Below are positions 28,917 through 38,050 of a stretch of 64,000 bases of DNA, piece after piece. Where the stretch lies: contig CP083824.1 of NCBI GenBank assembly GCA_023023105.1, positions 1,364,001-1,428,000 of the forward strand, given 5' to 3'. The notes under the pieces are model-generated. The model had not been told where the DNA came from, made no database searches, and worked only from the letters and a program-made list of their open reading frames with translations. The first letter of the stretch is position 1, and every line of letters begins with the position of its first letter. A program made the translations under genes and the position numbers. The DNA is from Enterobacter ludwigii (GTDB lineage Bacteria > Pseudomonadota > Gammaproteobacteria > Enterobacterales > Enterobacteriaceae).

Positions 28917-30512
28917 GTGTTAGTTACCAGCAACGTCACTATGCAGTTTGGCAGTAAGCCGCTGTTCGAAAACATTTCCGTCAAATTTGGCGGCGGCAAC
29001 CGTTACGGCCTGATTGGTGCCAACGGTAGCGGTAAATCCACCTTTATGAAGATCCTCGGCGGTGACCTGGAGCCGACGCTCGGCAACGTATCGCTCGATC
29101 CCAACGAGCGTATCGGTAAGCTGCGTCAGGATCAGTTCGCCTTCGAAGAATTCACCGTGCTCGACACGGTGATCATGGGACACGCGGAGCTGTGGGAAGT
29201 AAAACAAGAGCGCGATCGTATTTACGCGCTGGCCGAGATGAGCGAAGAAGACGGCTATAAAGTGGCCGAACTGGAAACGCAATACGGTGAGATGGACGGT
29301 TATTCTGCGGAAGCGCGTGCAGGTGAACTGCTGCTGGGCGTTGGCATTCCGGTAGAACAACACTACGGCCCGATGAGCGAAGTCGCGCCAGGCTGGAAAC
29401 TGCGTGTGCTGCTGGCGCAGGCCCTGTTCTCCAACCCGGACATCCTGTTGCTCGATGAACCGACGAACAACCTGGACATCGATACCATCCGCTGGCTTGA
29501 GCAGACGCTGAACGATCGCGACAGCACCATGATCATCATTTCGCACGACCGTCACTTCCTGAATATGGTGTGTACGCACATGGCGGATCTGGATTACGGC
29601 GAGCTGCGCGTTTATCCGGGCAACTACGATGAGTACATGACGGCTGCAACCCAGGCGCGTGAACGTCTGCTGGCCGATAACGCCAAGAAGAAAGCGCAAA
29701 TTGCTGACCTGCAGTCCTTCGTCAGCCGCTTTAGCGCTAACGCCTCTAAATCCCGTCAGGCGACCTCGCGTGCGCGCCAGATCGATAAAATCAAGCTGGA
29801 AGAAGTCAAAGCGTCCAGCCGTCAGAACCCGTTCATTCGTTTCGAGCAGGATAAGAAACTGTTCCGTAACGCACTGGAAGTGGAAGCCCTTACTAAAGGT
29901 TTCGATGAAGGTCCGCTGTTCAAAAACTTCAATTTACTGCTGGAAGTGGGTGAGAAGATTGCCATCCTCGGTGCCAACGGCGTGGGTAAATCCACCATGC
30001 TCAAAACCCTGGTCGGCGAACTGCAGCCGGACAATGGCACCGTGAAGTGGTCTGAAAACGCGCAGATTGGTTATTACGCGCAGGATCACGAATACGAGTT
30101 CGAAAACGACCTGACCGTCTTTGACTGGATGAGCCAGTGGAAGCAGGAAGGCGACGACGAGCAGGCGGTACGCAGTATTCTGGGCCGTCTGCTGTTCAGC
30201 CAGGACGACATCAAAAAACCAGCCAAAGTGCTCTCCGGTGGTGAGAAGGGGCGTATGCTGTTTGGCAAGCTCATGATGGAAAAACCAAATATCCTGGTGA
30301 TGGACGAACCAACCAACCACCTGGATATGGAATCTATCGAATCGCTGAACATGGCGCTGGAGATGTACCAGGGTACTCTGATCTTCGTCTCTCATGACCG
30401 TGAATTCGTCAGCTCGCTGGCGACCCGCGTGATCGAAATTACGCCAGAACGCGTGGTGGACTTCACCGGTAACTACGAAGATTACCTGCGCAGTAAAGGT
30501 ATCGAGAACTAA
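28917..30512 (+). CDS. ybiT: ABC-F family ATPase YbiT
   Basis: This is a 531-residue ABC-F protein, soluble, with two ATP-binding domains acting on the ribosome rather than in transport. Walker A motifs are GANGSGKST and GANGVGKST, signatures are [21 protein letters not shown] and [15 protein letters not shown], and Walker B motifs are [11 protein letters not shown] and [11 protein letters not shown]. The interdomain linker is charged ([16 protein letters not shown] ... [17 protein letters not shown]). The GTG start follows GCAGGAATC and gives the K-12 N-terminus. Its exact ribosomal role is not settled. Confidence 0.95.
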   Translation: MLVTSNVTMQFGSKPLFENISVKFGGGNRYGLIGANGSGKSTFMKILGGDLEPTLGNVSLDPNERIGKLRQDQFAFEEFTVLDTVIMGHAELWEVKQERDRIYALAEMSEEDGYKVAELETQYGEMDGYSAEARAGELLLGVGIPVEQHYGPMSEVAPGWKLRVLLAQALFSNPDILLLDEPTNNLDIDTIRWLEQTLNDRDSTMIIISHDRHFLNMVCTHMADLDYGELRVYPGNYDEYMTAATQARERLLADNAKKKAQIADLQSFVSRFSANASKSRQATSRARQIDKIKLEEVKASSRQNPFIRFEQDKKLFRNALEVEALTKGFDEGPLFKNFNLLLEVGEKIAILGANGVGKSTMLKTLVGELQPDNGTVKWSENAQIGYYAQDHEYEFENDLTVFDWMSQWKQEGDDEQAVRSILGRLLFSQDDIKKPAKVLSGGEKGRMLFGKLMMEKPNILVMDEPTNHLDMESIESLNMALEMYQGTLIFVSHDREFVSSLATRVIEITPERVVDFTGNYEDYLRSKGIEN

Positions 30513-30517
30513 AAAAA

Positions 30518-30590
30518 GCCCGGTGGCGCTACGCTTACCGGGCCTACGAGTCAGTTTGTAGGCCGGGTAAGGCGAAGCCGCCACCCGGCA
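30518..30590. repeat. BIME: two REP units in opposite orientation
   Basis: GCCCGGTGGCGCTACGCTTACCGGGC (30518-30543) and GCCGGGTAAGGCGAAGCCGCCACCCGGC (30562-30589) are two REP palindromes in opposite orientation, joined by CTACGAGTCAGTTTGTAG. They lie between the convergent ybiT and GH31 ends. An A-run before the first (30511-30517) would give a T-run on the minus strand, so it may also help end the GH31 transcript. Confidence 0.85.
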
Positions 30591-30594
30591 ATGC

Positions 30595-32958
30595 TCAAAG
30601 CACCCACTCACCCCCTTCAACCCCGTTCACCAGCAGCGTACGTTTTTCCCCTACAGGCAGCGACACCTTCAGCGCTTTCCACGCCGGACGATAATCCCCG
30701 CGCGCGTTTACCTTCAGGTTGATGGATGCGCCATCGCACACCATTTCCCATTCCACCCACAGTGCATTGCCGTTCTGGTAGCCCCAGCTTTCGCCGTCGT
30801 CTTCAAACAGCATGCCCGAGGTGGTCCCGACGCCCTTCACCGGGAACAGCTTCAGCTCGCGGGTATCGTCTTTTTCAGCGGACACGTGGGTAATGCGTTC
30901 GCTGAGCGGCAGACCGGCACCGGCGCGCACCAGCATCGGCAGTTTTTCCAGCGGTGCGTCGAGGACGATCGACTGGCCGCCAGCAAACCACGCGTGGGTG
31001 TAAAAATCATACCAGCCGGTGTCGTTATCCGGCAGCCAGACACGGCGCTCGCGTTGACCGGCTTCGACCACGCTGGCCACCAGCAGGTCGCGGCCCAGCA
31101 GGAACTCATCGCACTCTTCGAAGGTTTGCGCATCGTGTTCGTGGTCGAGGAACGTCGGGCGCAGCATCGGCTCGTCGTCAGCGTGCGCCTGCCAGAGCAG
31201 GGTGTAGAGATACGGCAGCAGACGATAGCGCAGCTCAATGGCGCTACGAATGGCTGGCGTGACGCCAGGGTACATCCACGGCTCGTTCACCGTGTGATCG
31301 TCATTCCACGAGTGAATGGTAAAGCGCGGATGCATCACGCCGTTCTGCACCCAGCGCACGAACAGCTCGGCGTCCGGCTTGTCGCCGGAGAAACCGCCCA
31401 CGTCGTGACCGACGTTGAACAGCCCGGACAGGCTCATGCCAAGCCCCATGCGGATGTTATAGCGCAGGGTGTCCCAGTTGGTGCGGTTGTCGCCGCTCCA
31501 GGTCTGAACGTAGCGCTGCATCCCGGCGCAGCCGGAGCGGGAGATCAGATACGGACGTTTTTCCGGCGCGAAACGCTGCTGCGCTTCCAGCGAGGCGCGC
31601 ATCATCAAAAGCGGCATCACCGGGCGAATATGCTTGATGGCGATCTCTTTACCGAAACCATAACAGCGGGCTTCACCATCCCATACCTCATACTCGTTAT
31701 TGTCGTTCCAGGTGGAGTCGATGCCCATTTCCAGCAGTTGCGTGGTCACGCCTTCCTGCCACCATTGCACCGTCTGCGGGTTGGTAAAATCGAGGTGCGA
31801 GCCTTCGTCATCCCAGAAGCTGGAACGTTCAGGTGCATCGGTTTCTGAATCACGAATGAACAGGCCGCTTTCTGCCACTTCGTTATAGCGCGGATGATCC
31901 TGCAGCAAGCACGGCTTGATGTTCGCGGCAAGTTTCAGCCCCGCGTCGTGGAATGCCTGGCTCATCACCTTCGGCTGGGGCACCTTGTCGTAGTTCCAGT
32001 TAAAGACGTAACGTTTGCCGTTGATCGAGGTATAGCCCGACGAGAGCTGGAACGAGTCGCATGGAATGGCGTGCTCTTCACACAGGCGAATGAAATTCAT
32101 CAGCTGGTTTTGCGCGTCCGGCGCGTCGGTGTAGTGCATGGTCGAGCCGCTGTACCCGAGGCTCCATTTTGGCCCGAACAGCGTTTTCCCGGTCAGGCGC
32201 ACAAACGCTTTGGTAACGTCCAGAACGCGTTTACCGGTGAAGATGTAGTAATCAATATCACCCGCTTCCGCCTGCCAGCGACGATAGGCGGTGTGGTAGT
32301 TGTCGATTTCGTTACCCAGATCCAGCCAGCAGCTGCTCAGGTTGTCGTAGAACAGGCCGTAACTCACGTCATCGCGACGGGTGATAGTGAAGGGAATATG
32401 CTTGTACAGCGGGTCGGTGCTTGCTGCGTTATAACCCATTGCGTCGAGGTTGCGCATCTCGTAGCGCTTGCCGTTGCGCTGCAGATCGCCCGCTTTTTCG
32501 CCCAGGCCGTAGAAACGCTCGTCCTTGCGGCGGCTGAGGTAGTGCGCCACGCCGTCGCCGTGGGCGTTCAGCAGGTAAGCGCTGGTCGGACGGTCATTCA
32601 CCAGCGGTTGCCATTCACCTGCATCGTTACGGTAGTGCCATTCGAGCCACAGCGGCTGGTGTACGGTCACGCGCAGCTGTTCGGTTGCCACGGTTAACGT
32701 CTCATCCTGCTGCGTCAGCGTCCAGACAGGACAAGTGAAACCGCTTAAATCATCGCGACGGCGACCTTCCCACGGCACGTCATGCTCCGGGGCAATGCTC
32801 CAGGTACGGTCCAGCGCCAGTTCGCCTTTGCGTTTGATCAGTACACGGAACAGATTCTCTTCCAGCACATACAGGCACAAGTGGTGCTGGTTATCGACCA
32901 GCAGTTCCAGATGGTTTGCCGACTGCGTATCAATGGTCCAGTTTTTCAGGGTTTTCAT
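30595..32958 (-). CDS. GH31 alpha-glucosidase-like enzyme
   Basis: This is a 787-residue glycoside hydrolase family 31 protein. The ATG at 32958 was chosen (17 bases after the MFS stop). The catalytic nucleophile Asp is expected in STWNDNNEYEVWDGE, and the acid/base Asp in QTWSGDNRTNWDTL. The N-terminal beta-sandwich, the (beta/alpha)8 barrel (GPKWSLGYSGSTMHYTD) and the C-terminal beta domains follow the family plan. No signal peptide is seen, so it acts in the cytosol on a sugar imported by the co-transcribed transporter. WNDNNE resembles alpha-glucosidases more than alpha-xylosidases; other GH31 activities (sulfoquinovosidase, glucan lyase) cannot be excluded. Confidence 0.88.
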   Translation of the reverse strand: MKTLKNWTIDTQSANHLELLVDNQHHLCLYVLEENLFRVLIKRKGELALDRTWSIAPEHDVPWEGRRRDDLSGFTCPVWTLTQQDETLTVATEQLRVTVHQPLWLEWHYRNDAGEWQPLVNDRPTSAYLLNAHGDGVAHYLSRRKDERFYGLGEKAGDLQRNGKRYEMRNLDAMGYNAASTDPLYKHIPFTITRRDDVSYGLFYDNLSSCWLDLGNEIDNYHTAYRRWQAEAGDIDYYIFTGKRVLDVTKAFVRLTGKTLFGPKWSLGYSGSTMHYTDAPDAQNQLMNFIRLCEEHAIPCDSFQLSSGYTSINGKRYVFNWNYDKVPQPKVMSQAFHDAGLKLAANIKPCLLQDHPRYNEVAESGLFIRDSETDAPERSSFWDDEGSHLDFTNPQTVQWWQEGVTTQLLEMGIDSTWNDNNEYEVWDGEARCYGFGKEIAIKHIRPVMPLLMMRASLEAQQRFAPEKRPYLISRSGCAGMQRYVQTWSGDNRTNWDTLRYNIRMGLGMSLSGLFNVGHDVGGFSGDKPDAELFVRWVQNGVMHPRFTIHSWNDDHTVNEPWMYPGVTPAIRSAIELRYRLLPYLYTLLWQAHADDEPMLRPTFLDHEHDAQTFEECDEFLLGRDLLVASVVEAGQRERRVWLPDNDTGWYDFYTHAWFAGGQSIVLDAPLEKLPMLVRAGAGLPLSERITHVSAEKDDTRELKLFPVKGVGTTSGMLFEDDGESWGYQNGNALWVEWEMVCDGASINLKVNARGDYRPAWKALKVSLPVGEKRTLLVNGVEGGEWVL

Positions 32959-32975
32959 AATCACTACATCCACTA

Positions 32976-34277
32976 TCAGGCGCGCTTGGCGCGACGTTCA
33001 GCAATAAATGCTACCAGGAAGACAGCGCCAATCAGGTCAAAGAAGCCCATGGCAATAAAGAGCGGGTTAAAGCCGATTTTGTCGGCGGTTACACCGATTA
33101 ACAGCGAGAACAGGAAGCTGGCGATCCACGCCGCCGAGCCGCGCATGCCGTTGACGGTCGCCATCTGGCCTTTGTCGAACGACTCAACGACCAGGGCGCT
33201 GAGCATGCAGGAGATAATCTGGTGCCCGAAGCCGCCGATGGAGATCAGCACGATGGTGATATACGGGTCGCGGGTAATGGCGACGATGCCCAGAGAGATC
33301 ATCAGGAACGCGCCCGTCACGGAGCTTGCGACCACCGAGTTAACGCGGGAGCAGCCGAACAGACGGGTGTACAGACGCGTCAGGTAGCCGCTCGCCACGC
33401 TACCGAGATCCGCGGCGAGGAACGGCAGCCAGGCAAACATCGCAATCTGCTTCAGATCCATGCCGTGCTCTTTGGCGAGGTACAGCGGCACCCAGAAGCT
33501 CAGTACCGCCCAGGCGGGTTCCGCCATAAAGGCCGGAATGGCGATGCCGTAGAAACGTTTGTTCTTCGAGACGGTTTTCAGCGCGGTCAGGAAGGGCAGT
33601 TTCACCGCAGGCGGTTCGTTATCCTGCTTGATAAACGCCAGCTCGTCTTTGCTCAGGTTCGGGTGCTGCTCCGGGTTATGGTAGAACGCCCACCACAGGA
33701 TCACCCACAGCAGCGCCAGCACGCCGGTGAACATAAACGCGCCCTGCCAGCCGAACGAGGCGTGAGCAAAGTAGATGATAGGCGGAGCCAGCATCGCGCC
33801 GATGGAGAAGCCCACACCCGCCCAGCCGGCGGCAACAGGTCGCTCTGATTTCGGGAACCATTCACCGATGGTTTTGGCGTTCGCCGGGGTAGCTGCGGCT
33901 TCAGAGGCACCCATAAAGAAGCGCAGAATAGCCAGGTGCAGCCAGCTTCCGGCACCTGCATGGAAAATACACATCAGCGCCCAGATCCCGGCGCAGACCA
34001 TAAAGCCAATCTTCAGGCCGATGACGTCAATCAACCAGCCGCACAGAGGCTGGAAAATGGTGTAGGCGATCTGGAATGCTCCCACGATCCAGGAGTATTG
34101 CTCGGTGGTGATCCCGAGGCTCTCTTTCAGTTCCGGGGCGAGGATCCCTAATGAGTTTCGGGTGATGTAGTTAACGGTGACGCCAAGTAAGAACAGCACC
34201 AGCACGTACCAGCGCAGGTTCTTGATGATGCGACGGGTTTTGCTTGCCGCAACAGTGTTATTGATGTCCTGACTCAT
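32976..34277 (-). CDS. MFS transporter, anion:cation symporter (ExuT-like) type
   Basis: This is a 433-residue, 12-helix MFS permease of the ACS family, which includes hexuronate and galactarate transporters. The family pattern is clear: NYITRNSLGILAPELKESLGIT, AFQIAYTIFQPLCGWLIDVIGLKIGF, RFFMGASEAAATPANAKTIGEWFPKSERP and the later GFGHQIISCMLSALVVESF. The ATG at 34277 has GGAGAG upstream. It is the first gene of a two-gene operon with the GH31 enzyme, so its substrate is probably an acidic or modified glycoside. It is divergent from the LacI-type gene. Confidence 0.9.
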   Translation of the reverse strand: MSQDINNTVAASKTRRIIKNLRWYVLVLFLLGVTVNYITRNSLGILAPELKESLGITTEQYSWIVGAFQIAYTIFQPLCGWLIDVIGLKIGFMVCAGIWALMCIFHAGAGSWLHLAILRFFMGASEAAATPANAKTIGEWFPKSERPVAAGWAGVGFSIGAMLAPPIIYFAHASFGWQGAFMFTGVLALLWVILWWAFYHNPEQHPNLSKDELAFIKQDNEPPAVKLPFLTALKTVSKNKRFYGIAIPAFMAEPAWAVLSFWVPLYLAKEHGMDLKQIAMFAWLPFLAADLGSVASGYLTRLYTRLFGCSRVNSVVASSVTGAFLMISLGIVAITRDPYITIVLISIGGFGHQIISCMLSALVVESFDKGQMATVNGMRGSAAWIASFLFSLLIGVTADKIGFNPLFIAMGFFDLIGAVFLVAFIAERRAKRA

Positions 34278-34367
34278 TTTACTCTCCACAAGACGGACGG
34301 TAAGGGGACGGAGGTTCAGGTGTCACACAGTTTTTTATGGCTTTGATTTCTATCCGGTTATACTGCC

Positions 34368-34391
34368 TTAATTGGTATACAACTAGTATGG
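34368..34391. promoter_or_regulatory. Operator-like sequence in GH31-MFS promoter region
   Basis: TTAATTGGTATACAACTAGT contains AATTGGTATAC, the left two thirds of the AATTGGTATACCAATT operator of ExuR/UxuR hexuronate regulators; the right half (AACT) is degenerate. It lies about 90-115 bases before the MFS start. The cognate regulator could instead be the adjacent LacI-type protein. The remaining 34278-34565 region holds both divergent promoters. Confidence 0.4.
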
Positions 34392-34565
34392 AAGTTGTGT
34401 GACAAGTTCACCTTAAGGGAGAAAATGAGTGGGCAATAGTGGATTTTGTGCAAAATTTCTCATAACTGACCTGAACCCTCTGGCATGATGGCTTTTATGT
34501 CAGTTACTGCCGGATAGATACGCTATGAAAATTTTTTCATTTCGCAAATGGAGCCAGATCACAAA

Positions 34566-35639
34566 ATGGACAAAAGGCTAAAAATCACCGAAATCGCCGC
34601 CCGAACGCAGCTCTCAATCAGCACCGTATCGCGTGTGCTGGCGGGAAAAGCGAATACCAGCGAAAAAGCGCGTACAAAGGTGCTGGCGTGCGCGCGCGAG
34701 CTGGGGGTAATGGACGGCATGGCGGCAGGGCGTCTGCTGCTTAACAGCCTGGTGGTTTTTGCCCCCCAGAGGGCGTTTGACGAGCGGTCCGACATCTTTT
34801 ACTACCGTGTGATCCAGAGTGTAGGTAAAGGGCTGGCATCCCATGAAGTGCGGTTACGCTACTGCGCGCTGGAAGAGAACGACAGCGACGCGCAACTTTT
34901 TCTGGCACGCATGAACGAACCGGATACCCAGGCAGCCATTCTGCTCGGCATTGACGATCCGCATATCCACGATCTGGCGGTGGATGTGGGTAAACCCTGC
35001 ATGCTGATTAACTGTCGTGACCGCCATATGCGTCTGCCAGCCGTCGCGCCGGATCATCGCGCCATTGGCGAGCGGGCGGCGGAATATCTGTTCGAGATGG
35101 GACACCGTGAGGTGATGAACGTGCTGTGTCTGCGACGCTACACTATGGAGCAGCGTCTGTCGGGGATCCGCGATGCGTGGCTGTCCCATAACCTGAAGTT
35201 CAGCGATAAACATGATCTGCTGGTGGTACCCAGCTTCAGTGCACGCGAAACGGAACAGCTGGTCAGCAGCTGGCTCGACGACATGCAGGGGAAGGATTTA
35301 CCTACCGCGTTTTTGGTGGGGGGCGACTTTATGGCGGCGGGCACCATCAGCGCGCTGCAAAACCACGGTCTTCGCGTGCCGCAGGACGTGTCGGTGATGA
35401 GTATCGACGGGTTTAATCTGGCGGCGATTCAGGATGTGCCTCTGACGGCCGTGCATGTTCCGCGTGATGAACTGGGAACGGAAGCGGTACATATGCTTCA
35501 GCAGCGGCTGATGCGACCGGACGCGCCTGTAGGAACATTGCTGCTCAACGGCACGCTGACCGTGCGGGAATCGGTACGGCGGATACGTCAGGGGAAACGA
35601 CGCACCGCCGTTGAGCGGGAAGGGCTATACGACAGTTAA
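34566..35639 (+). CDS. LacI-family transcriptional regulator
   Basis: This is a 357-residue LacI/GalR repressor. The DNA-binding head is LKITEIAARTQLSISTVSRVLAGKANTSEKARTKV (residues ~5-39), followed by a periplasmic-binding-type ligand domain (MLINCRDRHMRLPAVAPDHRAIGERAAEYLFEMGHREVMNVL, later FLVGGDFMAAGTISALQNHGLRVPQDVSVMSIDGF). The ATG at 34566 matches the usual short N-terminus; an in-frame ATG at 34548 is less likely. It is divergent from the MFS-GH31 operon, which it probably controls. Its 3' end overlaps convergent ybiU by four bases. Confidence 0.9.
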   Translation: MDKRLKITEIAARTQLSISTVSRVLAGKANTSEKARTKVLACARELGVMDGMAAGRLLLNSLVVFAPQRAFDERSDIFYYRVIQSVGKGLASHEVRLRYCALEENDSDAQLFLARMNEPDTQAAILLGIDDPHIHDLAVDVGKPCMLINCRDRHMRLPAVAPDHRAIGERAAEYLFEMGHREVMNVLCLRRYTMEQRLSGIRDAWLSHNLKFSDKHDLLVVPSFSARETEQLVSSWLDDMQGKDLPTAFLVGGDFMAAGTISALQNHGLRVPQDVSVMSIDGFNLAAIQDVPLTAVHVPRDELGTEAVHMLQQRLMRPDAPVGTLLLNGTLTVRESVRRIRQGKRRTAVEREGLYDS

Positions 35640-36892
35640 ACCATGCCCAGCGCGCGCTTGCCGTGGATGTTGAGATCGTTCACGGTAAAGCGGTCCTGCC
35701 AGCTTTTTTCATAATCTTCACGCGGGAAATCGCCCGGTGACGCGCCGGTTTCCAGCGCTTCCTTGACCTTCTTCGCATAGGCGAGGTTTTTCTCGCACAT
35801 CGGTGCGGCAGGAATGTACATCACGTTGCCCCAGCCCTGCTGGTTTTCCACCGGTGCGACGGAGTGGATAACATCGCAGTGCCACCATACGGAATCGCCC
35901 GCTTCGAGTGCCGGGATGCTGGTCAGCGCCTCGATCAGCAGCGGGTGCCATTTCTCGGAAACCGGCAGCACGCGCCCCGGAGCCACGCCGCACAGCTCAT
36001 CTTCCGGCACGTCATCCAGCAGCGGACGCAGCAGAATATAAGCCATCGCTTCCGGGATCGGCACAACGTGCAGCAACCCCTGACCCGGAATCATGTCCGA
36101 CAGCGCCGTCCAGCCCTGGAAGGTACGGAACACCGAACATTTGGTGGTGTTATCGACTGTGTACTCTTCCACTTCGGTACGGTGCGCGGCGTTCCAAGGA
36201 TCGTATTTATCGACGTTGCCGTCGAAGACTCGGGCAAACACCTGCTGATAGGCCGGTAACAGCCAGCGCTCCAGCGCGCCGGAGTCAGTATGCGCGCCCA
36301 GTCCTTTCGAGGTGGTTCCCGGCGGGCGGCGGCGGATGCGGTCCGGGTAAATCACACTCACGTCCGGGTCGAACCACTGTTTGCCGTTGCTCTCGAATGT
36401 CCATAAACGGTTCAGGAACGACTGCACCTGCGCCATCTTTTCGCTCTGGCGCGCCTGCATTTGTGCCTGCGACCAGTAGATCGGGTAAATTTCCGGGCGA
36501 GAAGCCGTCAAGGTGCCGAAGAAGTTATCGCCTGGTCCTTTATATACCTCGTCAAACTTGTTCAAATCGAGGTAGTCGAGCATCGACTGATCCCACGCCA
36601 GCGCCTGCTCGCGCGGGAAGTGATTCTTGATGACCGCACAGCCACGACGTTTAACGGCTTCACGCTGTTCCGCACCAATCGTGCCGTTTTTTACATCGGC
36701 AAATGGGATCACCGGCCAGACGGTTTCGCCTTTGTTCTTCAGCGCGTTGATTTCCGCCACGCGAGTGGCGATTTTATCGCTGAGCTTGTTGAATACTGCC
36801 TGAACGTCGCCAATCTGGGCGCGTAATTCACGCTTCATCTGGCGAATTGCTGCTTTGTGATCTGCTGGCAAAATTTCACTGGTAAACGTCAT
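35636..36892 (-). CDS. ybiU: DUF1479 protein YbiU, putative Fe(II)/2OG-type oxygenase
   Basis: This is a 418-residue DUF1479 protein matching K-12 YbiU (421 residues) nearly throughout. DUF1479 proteins have the double-stranded beta-helix fold of Fe(II)/2-oxoglutarate dioxygenases; GLGAHTDSGALERW offers an HxD pair and CDVIHSVAPVENQQGWGNVMYIP the distal His with following Arg-free segment, so metal binding is plausible but not proven. The substrate is unknown. A CTTTCATTCGAAAGT palindrome lies only 14 bases upstream of its start, the same sequence found before ybiV and between pflE and fsaA, which suggests shared control with sugar metabolism. Confidence 0.88.
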   Translation of the reverse strand: MTFTSEILPADHKAAIRQMKRELRAQIGDVQAVFNKLSDKIATRVAEINALKNKGETVWPVIPFADVKNGTIGAEQREAVKRRGCAVIKNHFPREQALAWDQSMLDYLDLNKFDEVYKGPGDNFFGTLTASRPEIYPIYWSQAQMQARQSEKMAQVQSFLNRLWTFESNGKQWFDPDVSVIYPDRIRRRPPGTTSKGLGAHTDSGALERWLLPAYQQVFARVFDGNVDKYDPWNAAHRTEVEEYTVDNTTKCSVFRTFQGWTALSDMIPGQGLLHVVPIPEAMAYILLRPLLDDVPEDELCGVAPGRVLPVSEKWHPLLIEALTSIPALEAGDSVWWHCDVIHSVAPVENQQGWGNVMYIPAAPMCEKNLAYAKKVKEALETGASPGDFPREDYEKSWQDRFTVNDLNIHGKRALGMV

Positions 36893-36904
36893 AATCGCCT
36901 CGCA

Positions 36905-36924
36905 TCTTTCATTCGAAAGTAAAA
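36905..36924. promoter_or_regulatory. Shared palindromic operator, copy 1 (ybiU)
   Basis: TCTTTCATTCGAAAGTAAAA, with inverted arms CTTTC/GAAAG around ATTC. It sits 13-32 bases upstream of the ybiU start, a repressor-like position. Copies 2 and 3 are at 37926 and 41422. Confidence 0.7.
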
Positions 36925-37041
36925 ATATCTACAAGTGATACTTTAAGTTAAAAATAAGTTAATGCAAGTTTAAAAACTTGACGTGTGCCACAGGATGGAA
37001 AAGAAGGGAAAAGCCGGAGCAAAGCCCCGGCAAGGAGAGGA

Positions 37042-37857
37042 TTACGCGTCGAAAGGAGAATGGTCGTCGAGCACTGCCTGAATGACATTCAGCGCACCCT
37101 GATGATTGTTATCGTCGGTGCTGTAGCGGCTGATCTCTTTGATGCTTTCTGCCGCGTTGCCCATCGCAAAGGAATATTTCACCAGCTTCAGCATCTCGGC
37201 ATCGTTGCCGCTGTCGCCAATAGCCACGCACTCCTGCGGGGAGATCTTCCAGCGCTTCAGCAGACGGCTAATGCCGTTGGCCTTGTGCAGGCCGGGGATA
37301 ATCAAATCGACAAAACCAAAGCCGCTGGTGACGGGCTTCATAATGCCATCCAGCGACACATGCAGTTTGTCGATAAGATTCGGGATATCGCTGTCCGGCA
37401 GGTTCAGGGAGAACTTAAACAGCACGTCGTCGATTTCGTGGTAGTCACTGATGCGTTTTAAACGGTGATAGTGCTTTGACATTAGCGCCACGAACGCGTC
37501 CGGAGCTTTGTCGCTAACGTAAGCACTCTCCAGCCCGCAGGCCACAAAGTTCAGCCCTTTGTCTTTCAGCAGTTCGCCAATCACGATTTGCGATTCATGA
37601 CGCGTCAGCTCGCCGTGGAAAATCTGCTCGCCGTGGTCGAACACCAGTGCACCGTTTTCGGCCACGAAGGATATCCGATCTTTCAGCTCCGGAAAGAAGG
37701 AGATGAGCTGGTAATACTGGTTGCCGCTGGCGACAACGAATTCAATATCACGGGCTTTAAGCTGTTCAAACTGCGCCTGGAAGCGGTCACGATCGTACTG
37801 CTTGGCATCATTAAGGAAAGTTCCGTCCATATCGGTGACGATAACTTTTACGGTCAT
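37042..37857 (-). CDS. ybiV: HAD-superfamily sugar phosphatase YbiV (SupH)
   Basis: This is a 271-residue Cof-type (class IIB) HAD phosphatase with activity on sugar phosphates in E. coli. Motif I is VTDMDGTFL (Asp nucleophile at residue 9), motif II is VVASGNQYY, and motif IV is [12 protein letters not shown]; the cap domain lies between. The ATG at 37857 gives exactly the K-12 length; the longer frame runs into the promoter. A copy of the shared TTTCATTCGAAAGTAA operator lies ~70 bases upstream. Its paralogue ybjI is at 59625-60437 and is interrupted. Confidence 0.95.
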   Translation of the reverse strand: MTVKVIVTDMDGTFLNDAKQYDRDRFQAQFEQLKARDIEFVVASGNQYYQLISFFPELKDRISFVAENGALVFDHGEQIFHGELTRHESQIVIGELLKDKGLNFVACGLESAYVSDKAPDAFVALMSKHYHRLKRISDYHEIDDVLFKFSLNLPDSDIPNLIDKLHVSLDGIMKPVTSGFGFVDLIIPGLHKANGISRLLKRWKISPQECVAIGDSGNDAEMLKLVKYSFAMGNAAESIKEISRYSTDDNNHQGALNVIQAVLDDHSPFDA

Positions 37858-37925
37858 ACATTGCGCTCCTGGATCACTGCGTTTGAAACATTCTAATAAC
37901 AAGGTGACGGAGAGCACAAATTTAA

Positions 37926-37943
37926 TTTCATTCGAAAGTAAAA
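37926..37943. promoter_or_regulatory. Shared palindromic operator, copy 2 (ybiV)
   Basis: TTTCATTCGAAAGTAAAA lies 69-86 bases before the ybiV start and directly beside the pflF terminator. It shares the 16-base core TTTCATTCGAAAGTAA with copies 1 and 3. Confidence 0.7.
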
Positions 37944-37945
37944 GC

Positions 37946-38020
37946 AAAACGGCAACCAGGGCTGCCGTTTTTAGTGTTTTCTCCCTCTCCCCGTGGGAGA
38001 GGGCGGGGTGAGGGCATCAG
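37946..38020. repeat. Composite hairpin element A, with terminator of pflF
   Basis: A ~75-bp element has two parts. One is an AAAACGGCAACC...GGCTGCCGTTTTT hairpin (37946-37973) that forms a terminator on the minus strand after pflF (TTGCCGTTTTGCTTTT). The other is CTCCCTCTCCCCGTGGGAG, continuing to AGGGCGGGGTGAGGGCATCAG (37981-38020), a second hairpin. The whole is nearly identical, in inverted orientation, to 42189-42264. Confidence 0.85.
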
Positions 38021-38050
38021 CCTGCGCATTTCCCCTTAGAGGATGCACCG

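Noticed and set aside
34398..34412. CRP-like TGTGACAAGTTCACC in the GH31-MFS promoter region
   Set aside because: The half-sites are five bases apart rather than the six required by CRP, and the second half is imperfect.
34532..34550. TTTCATTTCGCAAATG as a possible fourth copy of the shared operator, before the LacI-type gene
   Set aside because: The right half does not match GAAAGTAA; similarity is limited to TTTCATT, common in AT-rich leaders.
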